The notes under the pieces: generated by a model | What the model saw: only the letters and a program-made list of their open reading frames with translations | Databases searched by the model: none | Told to the model about the DNA's origin: nothing | Source: Corynebacterium glaucum | Lineage (GTDB): Bacteria > Actinomycetota > Actinomycetes > Mycobacteriales > Mycobacteriaceae | Length of the DNA stretch: 64,000 nt | Direction: 5' to 3' | Assembly: GCF_030408855.1 (NCBI RefSeq) | Contig: NZ_CP047358.1 | Coordinates: 1,116,001-1,180,000, forward strand | Part shown: piece after piece, positions 35,248 to 44,415 of the stretch | Numbering within the stretch: position 1 is the stretch's first letter | Layout of the letters: the number at the start of each line of letters is the position of its first letter | Program-made: the position numbers and the translations under genes

Positions 35248-37350
35248 ATGCTCGGGTTCGATGACACGCGCCCGCTCAACCTCGTGGTGCCGCTGAAGCA
35301 GGCCAGGGCGATCTCGAAACACCTGGAGATCGAGACCTGCGGCGAACTCCTGCGCTACTACCCACGCCGCTACCTGCACTACGGCACCGGCGAAGACCTC
35401 ACCGGGCTCAAAGACGGCGACACCGTCACCGTCATGGGCACCGTCACCGGCTCGCGCAGCATCCCAAACCGGAAGCAACCAAAACGACCCATCTACAAGG
35501 TCGACATCTTCGACGGCCGCACCACCTTCACCGCCACCTTTTTCGGCTCCGCGTACGCGTCGCGCGTGCTCAAAGAGGGTCGCCGCGCCATGTTCACCGG
35601 TAAGGTCTCGTGGTTCAACGGTGCGGCCCAGCTCCAGCACCCGGACTTTGTGCTTGTCGACGGCCCCACCGACGCGACCGGCTCGCTCCGCCAACTCTCA
35701 CACTTCGGCGACCTGGAGGAAATTCTTTCCGGACGCGAATGGCTGCCCATCTATCCCGCCACCAAAATGGTGAGCACCTGGACCATCATGGGCGCCGTGC
35801 ACGCGGTGTTGAAGTCACTGCCGCAAATCGAAGAACCACTCGGATTCACACCGATCGGCTTCCTTCCGCTCAACGCCGCAGTGCGCCAAATCCACGAACC
35901 CGGCCCGAAGGGCCCGGAGGCCGCACTTGAGCGCCTGAAGTACGACGAGGCGCTCTCGGTCGCGCTCGCCATGGGGGTCCGCCGCGCGGACGCCGCGCAC
36001 CACAGCGCCCCGGCGCTGCGACGGGTTGAGGGACGCGACCAGGACACCCTCCTGCGCCACCTGCCGTTCCCGCTGACCAAAGGCCAGAACGAGGTGCTCA
36101 CAGAAATCAGCGCCGACATGAGTTCCACGCAGCCGATGAGCCGGTTGCTCCAGGGCGAGGTCGGCTCCGGGAAGACGATTGTTGCGCTGCTCGCCATGCT
36201 GCAAGCGGTGGACAACGGCGCGCAGTGCGCCTTCCTCGCGCCTACCGAGGTGTTGGTGATGCAGCACGCGCGCTCGCTGACCAACACGCTCTTGCGCGCC
36301 GGTGTGCCGGTGCGTGTGGTGGCTCTGACCGGGTCCATGGGGGCCGTCGCAAAGCAAGAAGCCCTGTTGAAGATTGTCTCGGGTGAGGCGGACATTGTGG
36401 TGGGTACCCATGCCCTGATTCAGGAAGGAGTGGAGTTCTTCCGTCTCGGCATGGTGGTGGTCGACGAGCAGCACCGGTTCGGCGTGGAGCAGCGCGACCA
36501 GCTTCGCGCGAAAGCGGGGGAGACCACGCCGCACCTGCTGGTGATGACGGCGACGCCGATCCCGCGCACCATCGCGATCACCGTCTTCGGCGATCTTTCC
36601 GTATCCACTCTGAAAGAGCTGCCGGGAGGCCGCAAGCCCATCCAGTCTTCGGTCGTGCCGGAGTTCAAGCCGAAGTGGGTGGCGCGCGCTTGGGAGAAGA
36701 TCCGCGAAGAGGTCGGCGCTGGTCATCAGGTCTACATCGTGTGCCCGCGCATCGACGGCGACGGGGGAGTCACTGATACCGCAGCCGCCCTGGCGCAGGG
36801 CGAGCTCCAAGGCCTTGAGATCGCCGTCCTCCACGGACGCATGAAGGGCGAGGAGAAAGACGAAGTGATGGGTGCTTTCGCCGCTGGCGCCGCCGACGTG
36901 CTCATCTCCACGACCGTCATCGAGGTCGGTGTCGACGTCCCGAACGCGACGGTGATGATGGTGCGCGAGTCCGAGCACTTCGGCATCTCCCAGCTGCACC
37001 AGCTGCGCGGGCGCGTCGGCCGCGGCGGCAACCAGTCGCTGTGCCTGTTCCACACCTTCGCCGAAGAGGGCACGCCCGCCTTCGAGCGCGTGAGCCAGGT
37101 CGCCGCCACACTCGACGGCTTTGCGCTGGCGGAACTCGACCTACTCAACCGCCGCGAAGGCGACGTGCTGGGCAAGGAGCAATCCGGCATTGGCCGCACG
37201 CTGCGCCTAGTCAACCTGGTCGACGATTACGCGATAGTGAAGCGCGCCTACGACGACGCGGCGAATATTGTTGCCAATAACCTCGAGTTCGCCCGCGCCG
37301 CGACGGCCAACTTCGCGCCGGAGGACTTCGAATACCTGGACAAGAGCTAG
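35248..37350 (+). CDS. recG: ATP-dependent DNA helicase RecG
   Basis: Branch-migration helicase that remodels stalled forks and Holliday junctions. Its 700 residues have an N-terminal wedge/OB domain (DTVTVMGTVTGSRSIPNR), Walker A GEVGSGKT, a DEQH box in VVDEQHRFGVEQ, TATPIPRT, and the C-terminal QLRGRVGRGG with the TRG motif region. ATG 35248 lies four bases after the DAK2 stop and gives the usual family N-terminus. It is part of the thiL-to-TauE run. Confidence 0.97.
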   Translation: MLGFDDTRPLNLVVPLKQARAISKHLEIETCGELLRYYPRRYLHYGTGEDLTGLKDGDTVTVMGTVTGSRSIPNRKQPKRPIYKVDIFDGRTTFTATFFGSAYASRVLKEGRRAMFTGKVSWFNGAAQLQHPDFVLVDGPTDATGSLRQLSHFGDLEEILSGREWLPIYPATKMVSTWTIMGAVHAVLKSLPQIEEPLGFTPIGFLPLNAAVRQIHEPGPKGPEAALERLKYDEALSVALAMGVRRADAAHHSAPALRRVEGRDQDTLLRHLPFPLTKGQNEVLTEISADMSSTQPMSRLLQGEVGSGKTIVALLAMLQAVDNGAQCAFLAPTEVLVMQHARSLTNTLLRAGVPVRVVALTGSMGAVAKQEALLKIVSGEADIVVGTHALIQEGVEFFRLGMVVVDEQHRFGVEQRDQLRAKAGETTPHLLVMTATPIPRTIAITVFGDLSVSTLKELPGGRKPIQSSVVPEFKPKWVARAWEKIREEVGAGHQVYIVCPRIDGDGGVTDTAAALAQGELQGLEIAVLHGRMKGEEKDEVMGAFAAGAADVLISTTVIEVGVDVPNATVMMVRESEHFGISQLHQLRGRVGRGGNQSLCLFHTFAEEGTPAFERVSQVAATLDGFALAELDLLNRREGDVLGKEQSGIGRTLRLVNLVDDYAIVKRAYDDAANIVANNLEFARAATANFAPEDFEYLDKS

Positions 37351-37367
37351 ATAGGACTGGGACCGAC

Positions 37368-37955
37368 ATGTCACTGACCCGCATCATCGCCGGCGAGGCC
37401 CGGGGCCGAAAGATCAAGGTCCCGCCAGAGGGCACCCGCCCCACCTCCGACCGCGCCCGCGAAGGACTCTTTTCCTCGCTCCAGGTGCGTTTCGGTTTCG
37501 CTGGCCAGCGGGTCCTGGACCTCTTCGCCGGTTCGGGCGCGCTCGGTCTCGAGGCCGCCTCCCGCGGCGCGGAAGAAATCGTCCTCGTGGAAAACGACCC
37601 GAAAGCCGTCCAGATCATCGAGCACAACGCCTCCGTCGTCGGCCACCCGAACGTGCGCATTGAGCCGGTCAAGGCCTCCGCCTACGTCGCCCGCGCCCCG
37701 CGCAAGCACTTTTCCATGGTGCTCGCCGACCCACCCTACGACCTCGCGGACGAGGCAGTCGCGGAAATGGTCGAAGCACTCAAGCCATTGCTTGTCGACG
37801 GCGCCGTGGTCGTTGTCGAACGCCATCGCGAGAGCCCCGAAACCGCTTGGCCCCCGGAGTTCACCCCAACCGGCCAGAAGTTGAAGAAGCGGCTGTACGG
37901 TATCGCCAGGATGGATATGGCCGTCTACTCGGATCCGGATGAAGGAGATGACTAA
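37368..37955 (+). CDS. rsmD: 16S rRNA (guanine(966)-N2)-methyltransferase
   Basis: SAM-dependent methylation of G966 in 16S rRNA. The 195 residues show RIIAGEARGRKIKVP, RPTSDRAREGLFSSL, the SAM site DLFAGSGALGLEAASRGA and the catalytic DPPY. It lies 17 bases after recG, and its stop codon is directly followed by the GTG of coaD, a widespread rsmD-coaD pairing. Confidence 0.95.
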   Translation: MSLTRIIAGEARGRKIKVPPEGTRPTSDRAREGLFSSLQVRFGFAGQRVLDLFAGSGALGLEAASRGAEEIVLVENDPKAVQIIEHNASVVGHPNVRIEPVKASAYVARAPRKHFSMVLADPPYDLADEAVAEMVEALKPLLVDGAVVVVERHRESPETAWPPEFTPTGQKLKKRLYGIARMDMAVYSDPDEGDD

Positions 37956-38432
37956 GTGACTACCGCAGTGTGCCCCGGTTCGTTCGATCCGATCACGAAC
38001 GGCCACCTTGACATCGTCACCCGCGCCACCCGCCACTTCGACGAGGTCATCGTGCTGGTCACCGGCAATCCCACCAAAACCTCGGGGCTTTTCACTATCG
38101 ACGAGCGCGTGGACCTGATCCGCGAAGTCACCGCCGACAACCCCAAGGTTCGAGTTGACCATTGGGGCGGCCTGCTCGTCGATTACACCACAGCGCACCA
38201 CATCACCGCGCTGGTCAAGGGGCTGCGGTCCTCGTTGGACTACGAGTACGAGCTTCCGATGGCGCAGATGAACCGCCGCCTCAGTGGCGTGGACACGTAC
38301 TTCCTGCTTACGGACGAGAAGTACGGCTACATTTCGTCCTCGCTCACCAAAGAGGTAGCGAAGTACGGCGGGGACATCACGGGGCTGGTTCCCGACATCG
38401 TTCGCGAGGCGATTGCGAAGAAGTTCGGGTGA
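37956..38432 (+). CDS. coaD: phosphopantetheine adenylyltransferase
   Basis: The fourth step of coenzyme A synthesis (4'-phosphopantetheine to dephospho-CoA). The 158-residue nucleotidyltransferase has PGSFDPITNGHLDI (HxGH-type motif as TNGH), GLRSSLDYEYELPMAQMN and ISSSLTKEVAKYGGD. The start is GTG 37956, immediately after the rsmD stop. The next step's enzyme, coaE, is also in this window at 50639. Confidence 0.96.
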   Translation: MTTAVCPGSFDPITNGHLDIVTRATRHFDEVIVLVTGNPTKTSGLFTIDERVDLIREVTADNPKVRVDHWGGLLVDYTTAHHITALVKGLRSSLDYEYELPMAQMNRRLSGVDTYFLLTDEKYGYISSSLTKEVAKYGGDITGLVPDIVREAIAKKFG

Positions 38433-39178
38433 GCTTGACCCTTGCCGGTGTCGGCGCATCGGTCGCGCTCGGCGCCGCACTGCAACGCATCTCCGGCATG
38501 GGCATGGGGCTCATCGCCGCGCCCATCCTCGCGCTCCTACTCGGGCCTATTGACGGAGTGTTGGTGGTCAACGTCATCGCCGTCATCAACGCTGCTCTGA
38601 ACACCCGCAGCATGCGTGCGGACATCGACTGGAAGAAGTTCGCACCGATCGCAGCAGCTTTGATCCTCGGCGTGATTCCGGGCACCTGGGTGATCCCACG
38701 TGTGTCCACCGACGCACTCCAGGTGCTCATCGGTGTACTTCTGATCATCGCGCTCAGCGTTGTCACCCTTGGCAAACGCAAAGTGCCCAACGTCGAGGGC
38801 GTGGTGCCCGCGGCGATCGCCGGCGCGGTCGGGGGTTTCATGAACACGCTGTCCGGCGTGGCCGGGCCCGCGATCACCGTCTACGCCCAGGCCGCGCGGT
38901 GGGATCAACGCATGTACGCGGCGACGCTGCAGCCGATCTTCTTGGTCGCCGGGTCGCTGTCTTTCGCCGGCAAGGAAATCTCCGGCGCCGCCGATATCGG
39001 TACTATCGACCCCGCCATCTGGGTCGGTACCCTCGCTGGCCTTGTGGTTGGCGTAATCGTCGGCAAGCAATTGGCTCCGAGGGTGCCGAAAGAGCGAGCC
39101 CGCCGGATCGCGCTCAGCTTGGCGTTCCTCGGCGGGCTTACCGCGCTGGTGCGCGGCGTCATCGGGCTGGCTAGCTAG
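38429..39178 (+). CDS. TauE/SafE-family membrane permease
   Basis: A 249-residue integral membrane protein with about eight hydrophobic segments. The two-repeat TauE/SafE layout is visible, for example GAALQRISGMGMGLIAAP and GGFMNTLSGVAGPAITVYA. The family moves sulfur-containing or other small anions across the membrane; the substrate is unknown here. GTG 38429 overlaps the coaD stop by four bases (GTGA), which fixes the start and implies cotranscription. Confidence 0.85.
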   Translation: MSLTLAGVGASVALGAALQRISGMGMGLIAAPILALLLGPIDGVLVVNVIAVINAALNTRSMRADIDWKKFAPIAAALILGVIPGTWVIPRVSTDALQVLIGVLLIIALSVVTLGKRKVPNVEGVVPAAIAGAVGGFMNTLSGVAGPAITVYAQAARWDQRMYAATLQPIFLVAGSLSFAGKEISGAADIGTIDPAIWVGTLAGLVVGVIVGKQLAPRVPKERARRIALSLAFLGGLTALVRGVIGLAS

Positions 39179-39952
39179 TTAGAACAGGGTCGAGAGGAAC
39201 GCCTGCGTGCGCTCGTGCTGCGGGTTGTCCAGCACCTCGGCGGGGGCGCCCTGCTCGGCGATGTGGCCGTCCGCCATGAACACCACGTGGTCCGCCACCT
39301 CGTGGGCGAACGCCATCTCGTGGGTGACCACCAACATGGTCATGCCCTGAGCTGCGAGGTCCTTCATCACTCGCAGAACTTCCCCGACAAGCTCGGGGTC
39401 GAGGGCGGACGTGGGTTCGTCGAAAAGCATGAGCTTCGGGTCCATGGCAACCGCACGAGCGATTGCCACGCGCTGCTGCTGACCGCCTGAAAGCTGGATC
39501 GGGTACGCATCCGCCTTCGACTCGAGTCCGACCATGGCCAGCAACTCCATCGCGCGCTGCTTGGCCTGCGCCACCGGCTGTCCCTTGACGTGCACGGGGG
39601 CTTCGATGATGTTCTCCAGCACCGTGCGATGGCCAAACAGGTTGAAATTCTGGAACACCATGCCAATGTCGCGGCGCTGCTTGGCGGCATCCTTCTCACT
39701 GATCTCGTGGAGGATGCCGCCGCGCTCGTGATAACCGATGAGCTCGCCGTCGACGTAGAGGCGACCGGCAGTGACCTTCTCGAGGTGATTGACGCAGCGC
39801 AATAACGTGGACTTACCGGAACCGGACGGGCCGATGATGCAGGTCACTGTGCCGGGCATGACCTCGAGGTCGATGCCCTTGAGCACGTCGAGATTGCCGA
39901 AGGATTTCCAGACGTCGACCGCCTGAACCATGGGAGTGTGCTTCACGGTCAT
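39179..39952 (-). CDS. polar amino-acid ABC importer ATPase (GlnQ-like)
   Basis: A 257-residue ATPase with Walker [16 protein letters not shown]-loop [12 protein letters not shown], signature [14 protein letters not shown], Walker [15 protein letters not shown] and switch His in [10 protein letters not shown]. The start ATG 39952 has AGGA upstream on the minus strand and lies four bases after the permease stop. It is the last of three genes (binding protein, permease, ATPase) on the minus strand. Confidence 0.93.
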   Translation of the reverse strand: MTVKHTPMVQAVDVWKSFGNLDVLKGIDLEVMPGTVTCIIGPSGSGKSTLLRCVNHLEKVTAGRLYVDGELIGYHERGGILHEISEKDAAKQRRDIGMVFQNFNLFGHRTVLENIIEAPVHVKGQPVAQAKQRAMELLAMVGLESKADAYPIQLSGGQQQRVAIARAVAMDPKLMLFDEPTSALDPELVGEVLRVMKDLAAQGMTMLVVTHEMAFAHEVADHVVFMADGHIAEQGAPAEVLDNPQHERTQAFLSTLF

Positions 39953-39956
39953 GTTC

Positions 39957-40886
39957 CTAGCGTCCTTTCTGCTGGGGCTCATCGACAATCTGCACGTTCT
40001 GGGGGATCGTGCCTTCCGCGTCCGCGAGGCTGGCCAGCTGGCGCCTGGTGAGCTGGCGAGTCGCGCCCTTTTCAAAGTGCTGTTCTAGGTAGTGCTGGCC
40101 CACCATCAGGAGCGAGGTGATGGCCAGGTACCAGGTCGCGGCGACCAGCAACATCGGCACCGGCTCGAAGAGTGCGGCGGCGATGTCCATGGAGCGGCCG
40201 TACAGCTCCAGGGAGTATGGCACGGCGACGACAAGCGATGAGGTCTTCAGCAGCGAGATGAACTCGTTGCCGGTGGGCGGGATGATGATGCGCATCGCCT
40301 GTGGAAGCACCGTGCGGCGCATGGTCTGGGACCAGCTCATGCCCAGTGCCTTCGACGCCTCTACCTGGCCTTCCGGCACCGACGAGATGCCCGAGCGCAC
40401 GATCTCGGCCATGTACGCCGCCTCGTTCAGGCCGAGGCCCACAACGGCGAGCATGAACGCCGACGACGTGAACGGCTCGAGCGAAACTTCGGCGAAACCC
40501 AGGTTGATCGAGTCGTAGATCGCGCCGAGCAGACCCCAGAACATCAGCTGCACGTACACCGGTGTGCCGCGGAAGACCCAGAGGAAGATCCACGCAATGG
40601 ATTTGAACACCGGGTTCGGGCTCATCCGCATGACAGCCAAGATCACGCCGCCGATCACACCAATGATCATCGCGAGAACGGTGATTGCGATCGTGTGGCC
40701 GGCGGCCGTTGCGATGCGGGTGTCAAACAGGTACTGGAAGTAGGTGTCCCACCCGTACGCCTCGTTTCGGGCGGCGCCGATGACGAACCAAACCGCCAGT
40801 GCGATCAGCACTGTGGCGAGGATCCAGCGACCGGGGTGGCGCAGCGGCTTAGCCTCGATGCGCTCGGGGCGTGTGCGGGTACTCAT
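39957..40886 (-). CDS. polar amino-acid ABC importer permease (HisM/ArtQ type)
   Basis: A 309-residue membrane protein with an extended N-terminus before the His/Glu/Gln/Arg/opine-family permease domain. Markers are [32 protein letters not shown] and the EAA loop [14 protein letters not shown] followed by [15 protein letters not shown]. About five to six membrane segments are visible. Its ATG overlaps the binding-protein stop by four bases. Confidence 0.92.
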   Translation of the reverse strand: MSTRTRPERIEAKPLRHPGRWILATVLIALAVWFVIGAARNEAYGWDTYFQYLFDTRIATAAGHTIAITVLAMIIGVIGGVILAVMRMSPNPVFKSIAWIFLWVFRGTPVYVQLMFWGLLGAIYDSINLGFAEVSLEPFTSSAFMLAVVGLGLNEAAYMAEIVRSGISSVPEGQVEASKALGMSWSQTMRRTVLPQAMRIIIPPTGNEFISLLKTSSLVVAVPYSLELYGRSMDIAAALFEPVPMLLVAATWYLAITSLLMVGQHYLEQHFEKGATRQLTRRQLASLADAEGTIPQNVQIVDEPQQKGR

Positions 40887-41800
40887 TGCGTTGCCTCCCT
40901 GTACGGCTGCTCATTGATCATGGCCTCGTCGAGGAGGCCGCTTTCTACGTTCCATTGGTCCAAGATTCGCTGGTACTCCCCGGTGTCGATAAGGTGTTGC
41001 ATCGCCGCCGCCATCGCTTCGGCGAGGCCGGAGTCTTTCTGCACCGCGAAGCCATACGGTGCGGCATCGAACATTTCCCCAACCAGCTCTAGCTCACCGT
41101 CGGAGCGCTGCGCAGCCCACGCCGTCGCGGGGGAGTCGGCGCTCAACGCATCGGCGCGTCCCACAAGCGCGGCCAGCGCAGCGTTGTCAGACGTGTCGAA
41201 AGACAACACGGTGAGCGGCTCCTCGCCGCGCGCGATGCACTCATCGTTCTTCGGGCGGACATCGTCGGTTTCCGAGACAGTGGTGCGCTGCACTGCAACA
41301 ATCAACCCGCACGGATTCTCGGGGTCAACCCCGCTTCCTGGTTGCGAGGCCCACTGGATACCGGCGTAAAGGAAGTTGACAAAGTCGAAGCTCTCGCGGC
41401 GCTCCTCGGAGTCGGTGAACCCTGACATCCCCGCGTCAATGCTGCCCGCCTGCACGGCTGGCATAATCATCGCAAAATCCATCTCAGAAGGCTGGAACTC
41501 CAAGCCCATCACGCTCGCCAGAGCGCGCCCCAGATCCATCTCCAGGCCGATCAGAGCACCCTGCGAGTCCTTGAACTCAAACGGAGCGAACGGCGGATTC
41601 GTCCCCGCCGTCAGCGTGCCCTTCGCCGCCACCTCAGGCGGCACCATCGCGGCGATCTCCGGCACGGCATCAGGAGTGGCTGGTTCCCAGCCCTCAGGGT
41701 TTCCGCCCTCGGCGTTGGTCACACACCCAGACAGCAGCGCAGCGGCCGCCACACACACCGCGGCCACCCGTCGCCGAGGTGCTCCAAATGTCAACTGCAT
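40883..41800 (-). CDS. amino-acid ABC importer substrate-binding lipoprotein
   Basis: A solute-binding lipoprotein of about 305 residues: arginine-rich start, lipobox LSGC (Cys26), then the SBP_bac_3 fold with TNPPFAPFEFKDSQG, IGLEMDLGRALASVM and DAGMSGFTDSEERRESFDF. The ligand is probably a polar amino acid. ATG 41800 is chosen over an in-frame TTG 18 bases upstream because it gives a normal signal peptide; the ribosome site is weak either way. It is the first gene of the importer operon. Confidence 0.88.
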   Translation of the reverse strand: MQLTFGAPRRRVAAVCVAAAALLSGCVTNAEGGNPEGWEPATPDAVPEIAAMVPPEVAAKGTLTAGTNPPFAPFEFKDSQGALIGLEMDLGRALASVMGLEFQPSEMDFAMIMPAVQAGSIDAGMSGFTDSEERRESFDFVNFLYAGIQWASQPGSGVDPENPCGLIVAVQRTTVSETDDVRPKNDECIARGEEPLTVLSFDTSDNAALAALVGRADALSADSPATAWAAQRSDGELELVGEMFDAAPYGFAVQKDSGLAEAMAAAMQHLIDTGEYQRILDQWNVESGLLDEAMINEQPYREATQ

Positions 41801-41952
41801 ATTTTTCTCTCGAGTCAATAAATTCGTCTTCCTGCATCGTAAACCCCAATCGGGAGGTCGGAAAATTCGCCATTGCTTAACGACGGATTCCGCGTCGCAG
41901 AATCACCTCGTCCTCAGCCTTGTAGCGCGCTGCCAGCCCGCCGAGCAGACAT

Positions 41953-41968
41953 ACGCACATATGTTCGA
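41953..41968. promoter_or_regulatory. candidate LexA (SOS) box upstream of the HNH gene
   Basis: ACGCACATATGTTCGA matches the actinobacterial LexA palindrome TCGAACATATGTTCGA at 14 of 16 positions. It lies 76 bases before ATG 42044. REP13E12-type HNH genes of mycobacteria are known LexA targets, which supports the call. Confidence 0.6.
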
Positions 41969-42043
41969 ACGCTTAGATGGCTTTGTTGGAGTCAAGTTCT
42001 ATGCTGGCGACACGTTCAACTCAATTGGGGGAAATTTGCCGTC

Positions 42044-43486
42044 ATGACTACCACGCTTGCCAGCCCACCTGATTCCCGTGGACGCCTGATTGTCGCTCAA
42101 ATCAAGCACAACCACCGGAAATCAAACACTGTTCGCGCTGAACTCCTCGACCTGATCGCCGATTTCGATGAGTTGGATCTCGCGAGATCATTCGGTGCGA
42201 GCAGCACGGCCAGCTGGCTAGAGCGTGAGCTGAGGTATCCCACATCCACGGCATACGAGTACGTTTCCGTTGCCAGAAAACTACGGGTCTACCGGGGTCT
42301 TTTTCACTTCTTCCGGGCCGGAGTGATCGATTACACCACAGTGCGGTTTCTGCTTCGCTACGTCAACCACGAGAACCAGGACCAGCTCATCGAACTCGCC
42401 ACAACTCTCTGCTTCGCGGAACTCGAGAAGGCGCTCGCCGGAGGGGAAACCGACAAAGATAAACCCGATGCCCCATTCTTCAATGCCCGCAAACGCAAGG
42501 ATGGGTGTCTCGAAGGCGACTTCCTGTTGCCACCCGTAATCGGTGAAGCGTTGCTTGCCGCGTTGAAGATCGCGCAGCTCGCCGCAGAGGGCATCACTGA
42601 TAGCGGAGAAGCCATCGACAGTGATGCCTTCATTGCCGAACTGGTTAACGCATTGAATGGGGCGGAATCCGATGATCCAGACACTGACGGCGAAGAACCA
42701 GAAAAGGAACCAGAAGAAGCCGGCGGTTTTGATATCGGCTTCGATGACTTCGAAACAGATGCTGCGGGAGACGACCAAGAGAGCTGGAGTGAAGAGGTAA
42801 ACCTGGGCCCTGGCCCAGAAATCGAGGAAGCCTGCCCCGGTGAACAGACGAAACGCTCCAGCGAGATCTCACTTCGCACAATTCGCGGATTGCCCTCGCG
42901 TTACGGTCCGCCAGTCAAAGCTGATATGTATGACGCGTTCGTCACCATGATCAACATGGTCCGCACCTTCCCGCATCCGGCAACTCGGGCACCCGGGGCT
43001 CAAGTGACCGTCATGCTCACTGAAGACGGCAAAGCATGGATGCCGTCAAACCCGCAGGCCCCGTCGAAGGTGGTACAGAGCTACGTCGCCAATGCGATGG
43101 TCCGCGGGCACCTGTTGGACTCCAGGGGCCTGACCATGCACTTCGGACGCTCGCGCCGGTTTGCCAGTGACGGTCAAATTCAAGCGCTGCTTTCAGTATG
43201 GGGGCACCAATGCGCGATGCCGGGGTGTACCCACTCCAGATTCCTCGAGATCCACCACATTCGCGAATGGGCGGAAGGCGGCAAAACTGATATCAGCAAC
43301 CTGATTCCGCTGTGCTCGAGTTGCCACTCCAAAGTGAGTCACGGCATTGCCAGGATCGTTGAAAACGGACCGGTGCTCGAGTTCAGCTTTCTTGACGGCT
43401 CCAGGTTCATCTCCACCAATCGGAGCCTGCCCGAATCGGCATCATTCGAACTCATCGAGCATCGCGACGACCCCTCGTTCGCGTAG
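42044..43486 (+). CDS. DUF222/HNH endonuclease domain protein (REP13E12-like)
   Basis: A 480-residue protein with an N-terminal DUF222-like helical region (LIADFDELDLARSFGASSTA, YVSVARKLRVYRGLFHFF). A long acidic insert lies around residues 205-270. A C-terminal HNH domain spans about 389-433, with paired CxxxxC zinc ligands, a DNA-cutting LEIHHIREWAEGG core and LCSSCHSKVSH. The ATG at 42044 is preceded by GGGGAAA. A candidate LexA box upstream suggests DNA-damage induction. Such genes are common, often multicopy, in actinobacteria. Their biological role is not settled. Nuclease activity is inferred from the intact HNH motif. Confidence 0.85.
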   Translation: MTTTLASPPDSRGRLIVAQIKHNHRKSNTVRAELLDLIADFDELDLARSFGASSTASWLERELRYPTSTAYEYVSVARKLRVYRGLFHFFRAGVIDYTTVRFLLRYVNHENQDQLIELATTLCFAELEKALAGGETDKDKPDAPFFNARKRKDGCLEGDFLLPPVIGEALLAALKIAQLAAEGITDSGEAIDSDAFIAELVNALNGAESDDPDTDGEEPEKEPEEAGGFDIGFDDFETDAAGDDQESWSEEVNLGPGPEIEEACPGEQTKRSSEISLRTIRGLPSRYGPPVKADMYDAFVTMINMVRTFPHPATRAPGAQVTVMLTEDGKAWMPSNPQAPSKVVQSYVANAMVRGHLLDSRGLTMHFGRSRRFASDGQIQALLSVWGHQCAMPGCTHSRFLEIHHIREWAEGGKTDISNLIPLCSSCHSKVSHGIARIVENGPVLEFSFLDGSRFISTNRSLPESASFELIEHRDDPSFA

Positions 43487-43496
43487 TTTCCGCGGC

Positions 43497-43538
43497 GCAG
43501 AAAATTCTGCGAGGCAGAAAAAGTTCTGCGAGGCGGAA
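43497..43538. repeat. alternating GCAGAA/TTCTGC half-site array
   Basis: GCAGAA (43497), TTCTGC (43505), GCAGAA (43514), TTCTGC (43524) and GCGGAA (43533) alternate in orientation between two convergent genes. They form overlapping hairpins. TTCTGCGAGGCAGAA recurs after 19 bases with one change. It may act as a bidirectional terminator or as a protein-binding cluster. Confidence 0.5.
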
Positions 43539-43559
43539 TTGGAATCCAAGCGGGGGAGC

Positions 43560-44039
43560 CTAACGCTGAACGGTTCGCAAACCGCGCATGAGCAGCTCGA
43601 TGAGCTGGCCAACGACCATGGAGCCGATTGCGATAGTCAGCATGACCGAGGTTGCCTGGCTCGAGCCGCGAGAGCTCTGTGCCCAGTCGCCTTCGGTGAG
43701 GCCGTTGAACATCATCGACGAGCCTTGCAGTTCTTGTTTGCTCAGTTCGATCGGGTTGACCGTGTTCGGGATCGACGACCCGCGTGCCCAAGCAATGGCA
43801 GCGTCGCGAGCTGGACCCGGTTCCATGCCCTTAGCGAGGTCGAGGAACATGTCGGAGCTGCTCACGGCCTGCAGTGGGTTGCCTTCCGGGTTGGTGCTAA
43901 GCGGATCATTCGTCGGATCCAGCTTCAAGTCGCTTGACGACGACGCCTCCTTAGTCTGCGCCGAAGCCACTGGCAGGGCGGTAACAGAGGAGGCGATGAG
44001 TGCCGTGGCAACGATGCTGGAAACGAAAGATTTACGCAT
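43560..44039 (-). CDS. small secreted protein with C-terminal hydrophobic segment
   Basis: I do not recognise this 159-residue protein. It has a signal peptide (MRKSFVSSIVATAL, likely cleaved after ASA), a polar Ser/Asp/Asn-rich middle and a C-terminal hydrophobic stretch (ATSVMLTIAIGSMVVGQLI) followed by RGLRTVQR. That arrangement suggests anchoring in the membrane by the C-terminus, a layout seen in several corynebacterial envelope proteins. TATCAT seven bases before the ATG suggests leaderless initiation. Confidence 0.68.
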   Translation of the reverse strand: MRKSFVSSIVATALIASSVTALPVASAQTKEASSSSDLKLDPTNDPLSTNPEGNPLQAVSSSDMFLDLAKGMEPGPARDAAIAWARGSSIPNTVNPIELSKQELQGSSMMFNGLTEGDWAQSSRGSSQATSVMLTIAIGSMVVGQLIELLMRGLRTVQR

Positions 44040-44207
44040 AGCCGAAATGATATCCGGCTAGGTCCGAAATCGCTGAATCCCTCAACGGCCCGCATCCATT
44101 GCTCGGAGCATTTGCTAAACGACGGCTGGTCCGTAGTGCCTGCCTCGCGGATTTTCGCCAGGGGGTACGCGGTGCTGACCTCCCCGAACCCCAGAACGCG
44201 CAGGCGA

Positions 44208-44237
44208 TTACGCGGGTTCCGGGCGCTGCGCTAAACT
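44208..44237 (+). promoter_or_regulatory. promoter of the tRNA-Leu gene
   Basis: TTACGC (44208-44213) and TAAACT (44232-44237) with an 18-base spacer, 11 bases upstream of the tRNA 5' end. Confidence 0.5.
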
Positions 44238-44248
44238 CTTTTGCCATT

Positions 44249-44325
44249 GCCCCAGTAGCCCAATTGGCAGAGGCAACGGATTCAAAACCCGTCCAGTGTG
44301 AGTTCGAGTCTCACCTGGGGCACCA
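44249..44325 (+). tRNA. tRNA-Leu (anticodon CAA) with short variable loop
   Basis: The acceptor stem GCCCCAG pairs with CTGGGGC, the D-loop contains AATTGGCAGA, typical of leucine tRNAs, and the anticodon loop is TTCAAAA (anticodon CAA). The T-arm is GTGAG-TTCGAGT-CTCAC. The variable loop is only CCAGT (5 bases) instead of the long arm expected for tRNA-Leu, and position 31-39 is an A-C mismatch. CCA is encoded (44323-44325), unlike the other tRNAs in this window. It reads UUG codons. Confidence 0.88.
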
Positions 44326-44415
44326 ACAGTTTCCCCTACCGCTCGCGCGTTGTTCGTGGTTGACTTTTCGTGGCTGAGTGATGCCCGATATAGAAGCACC
44401 GGAAGGCGGGGAGCC

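Noticed and set aside
42044..43486. HNH gene as part of a prophage or homing intron
   Set aside because: No integrase, capsid or terminase genes nearby. DUF222/HNH genes are usual free-standing actinobacterial genes.
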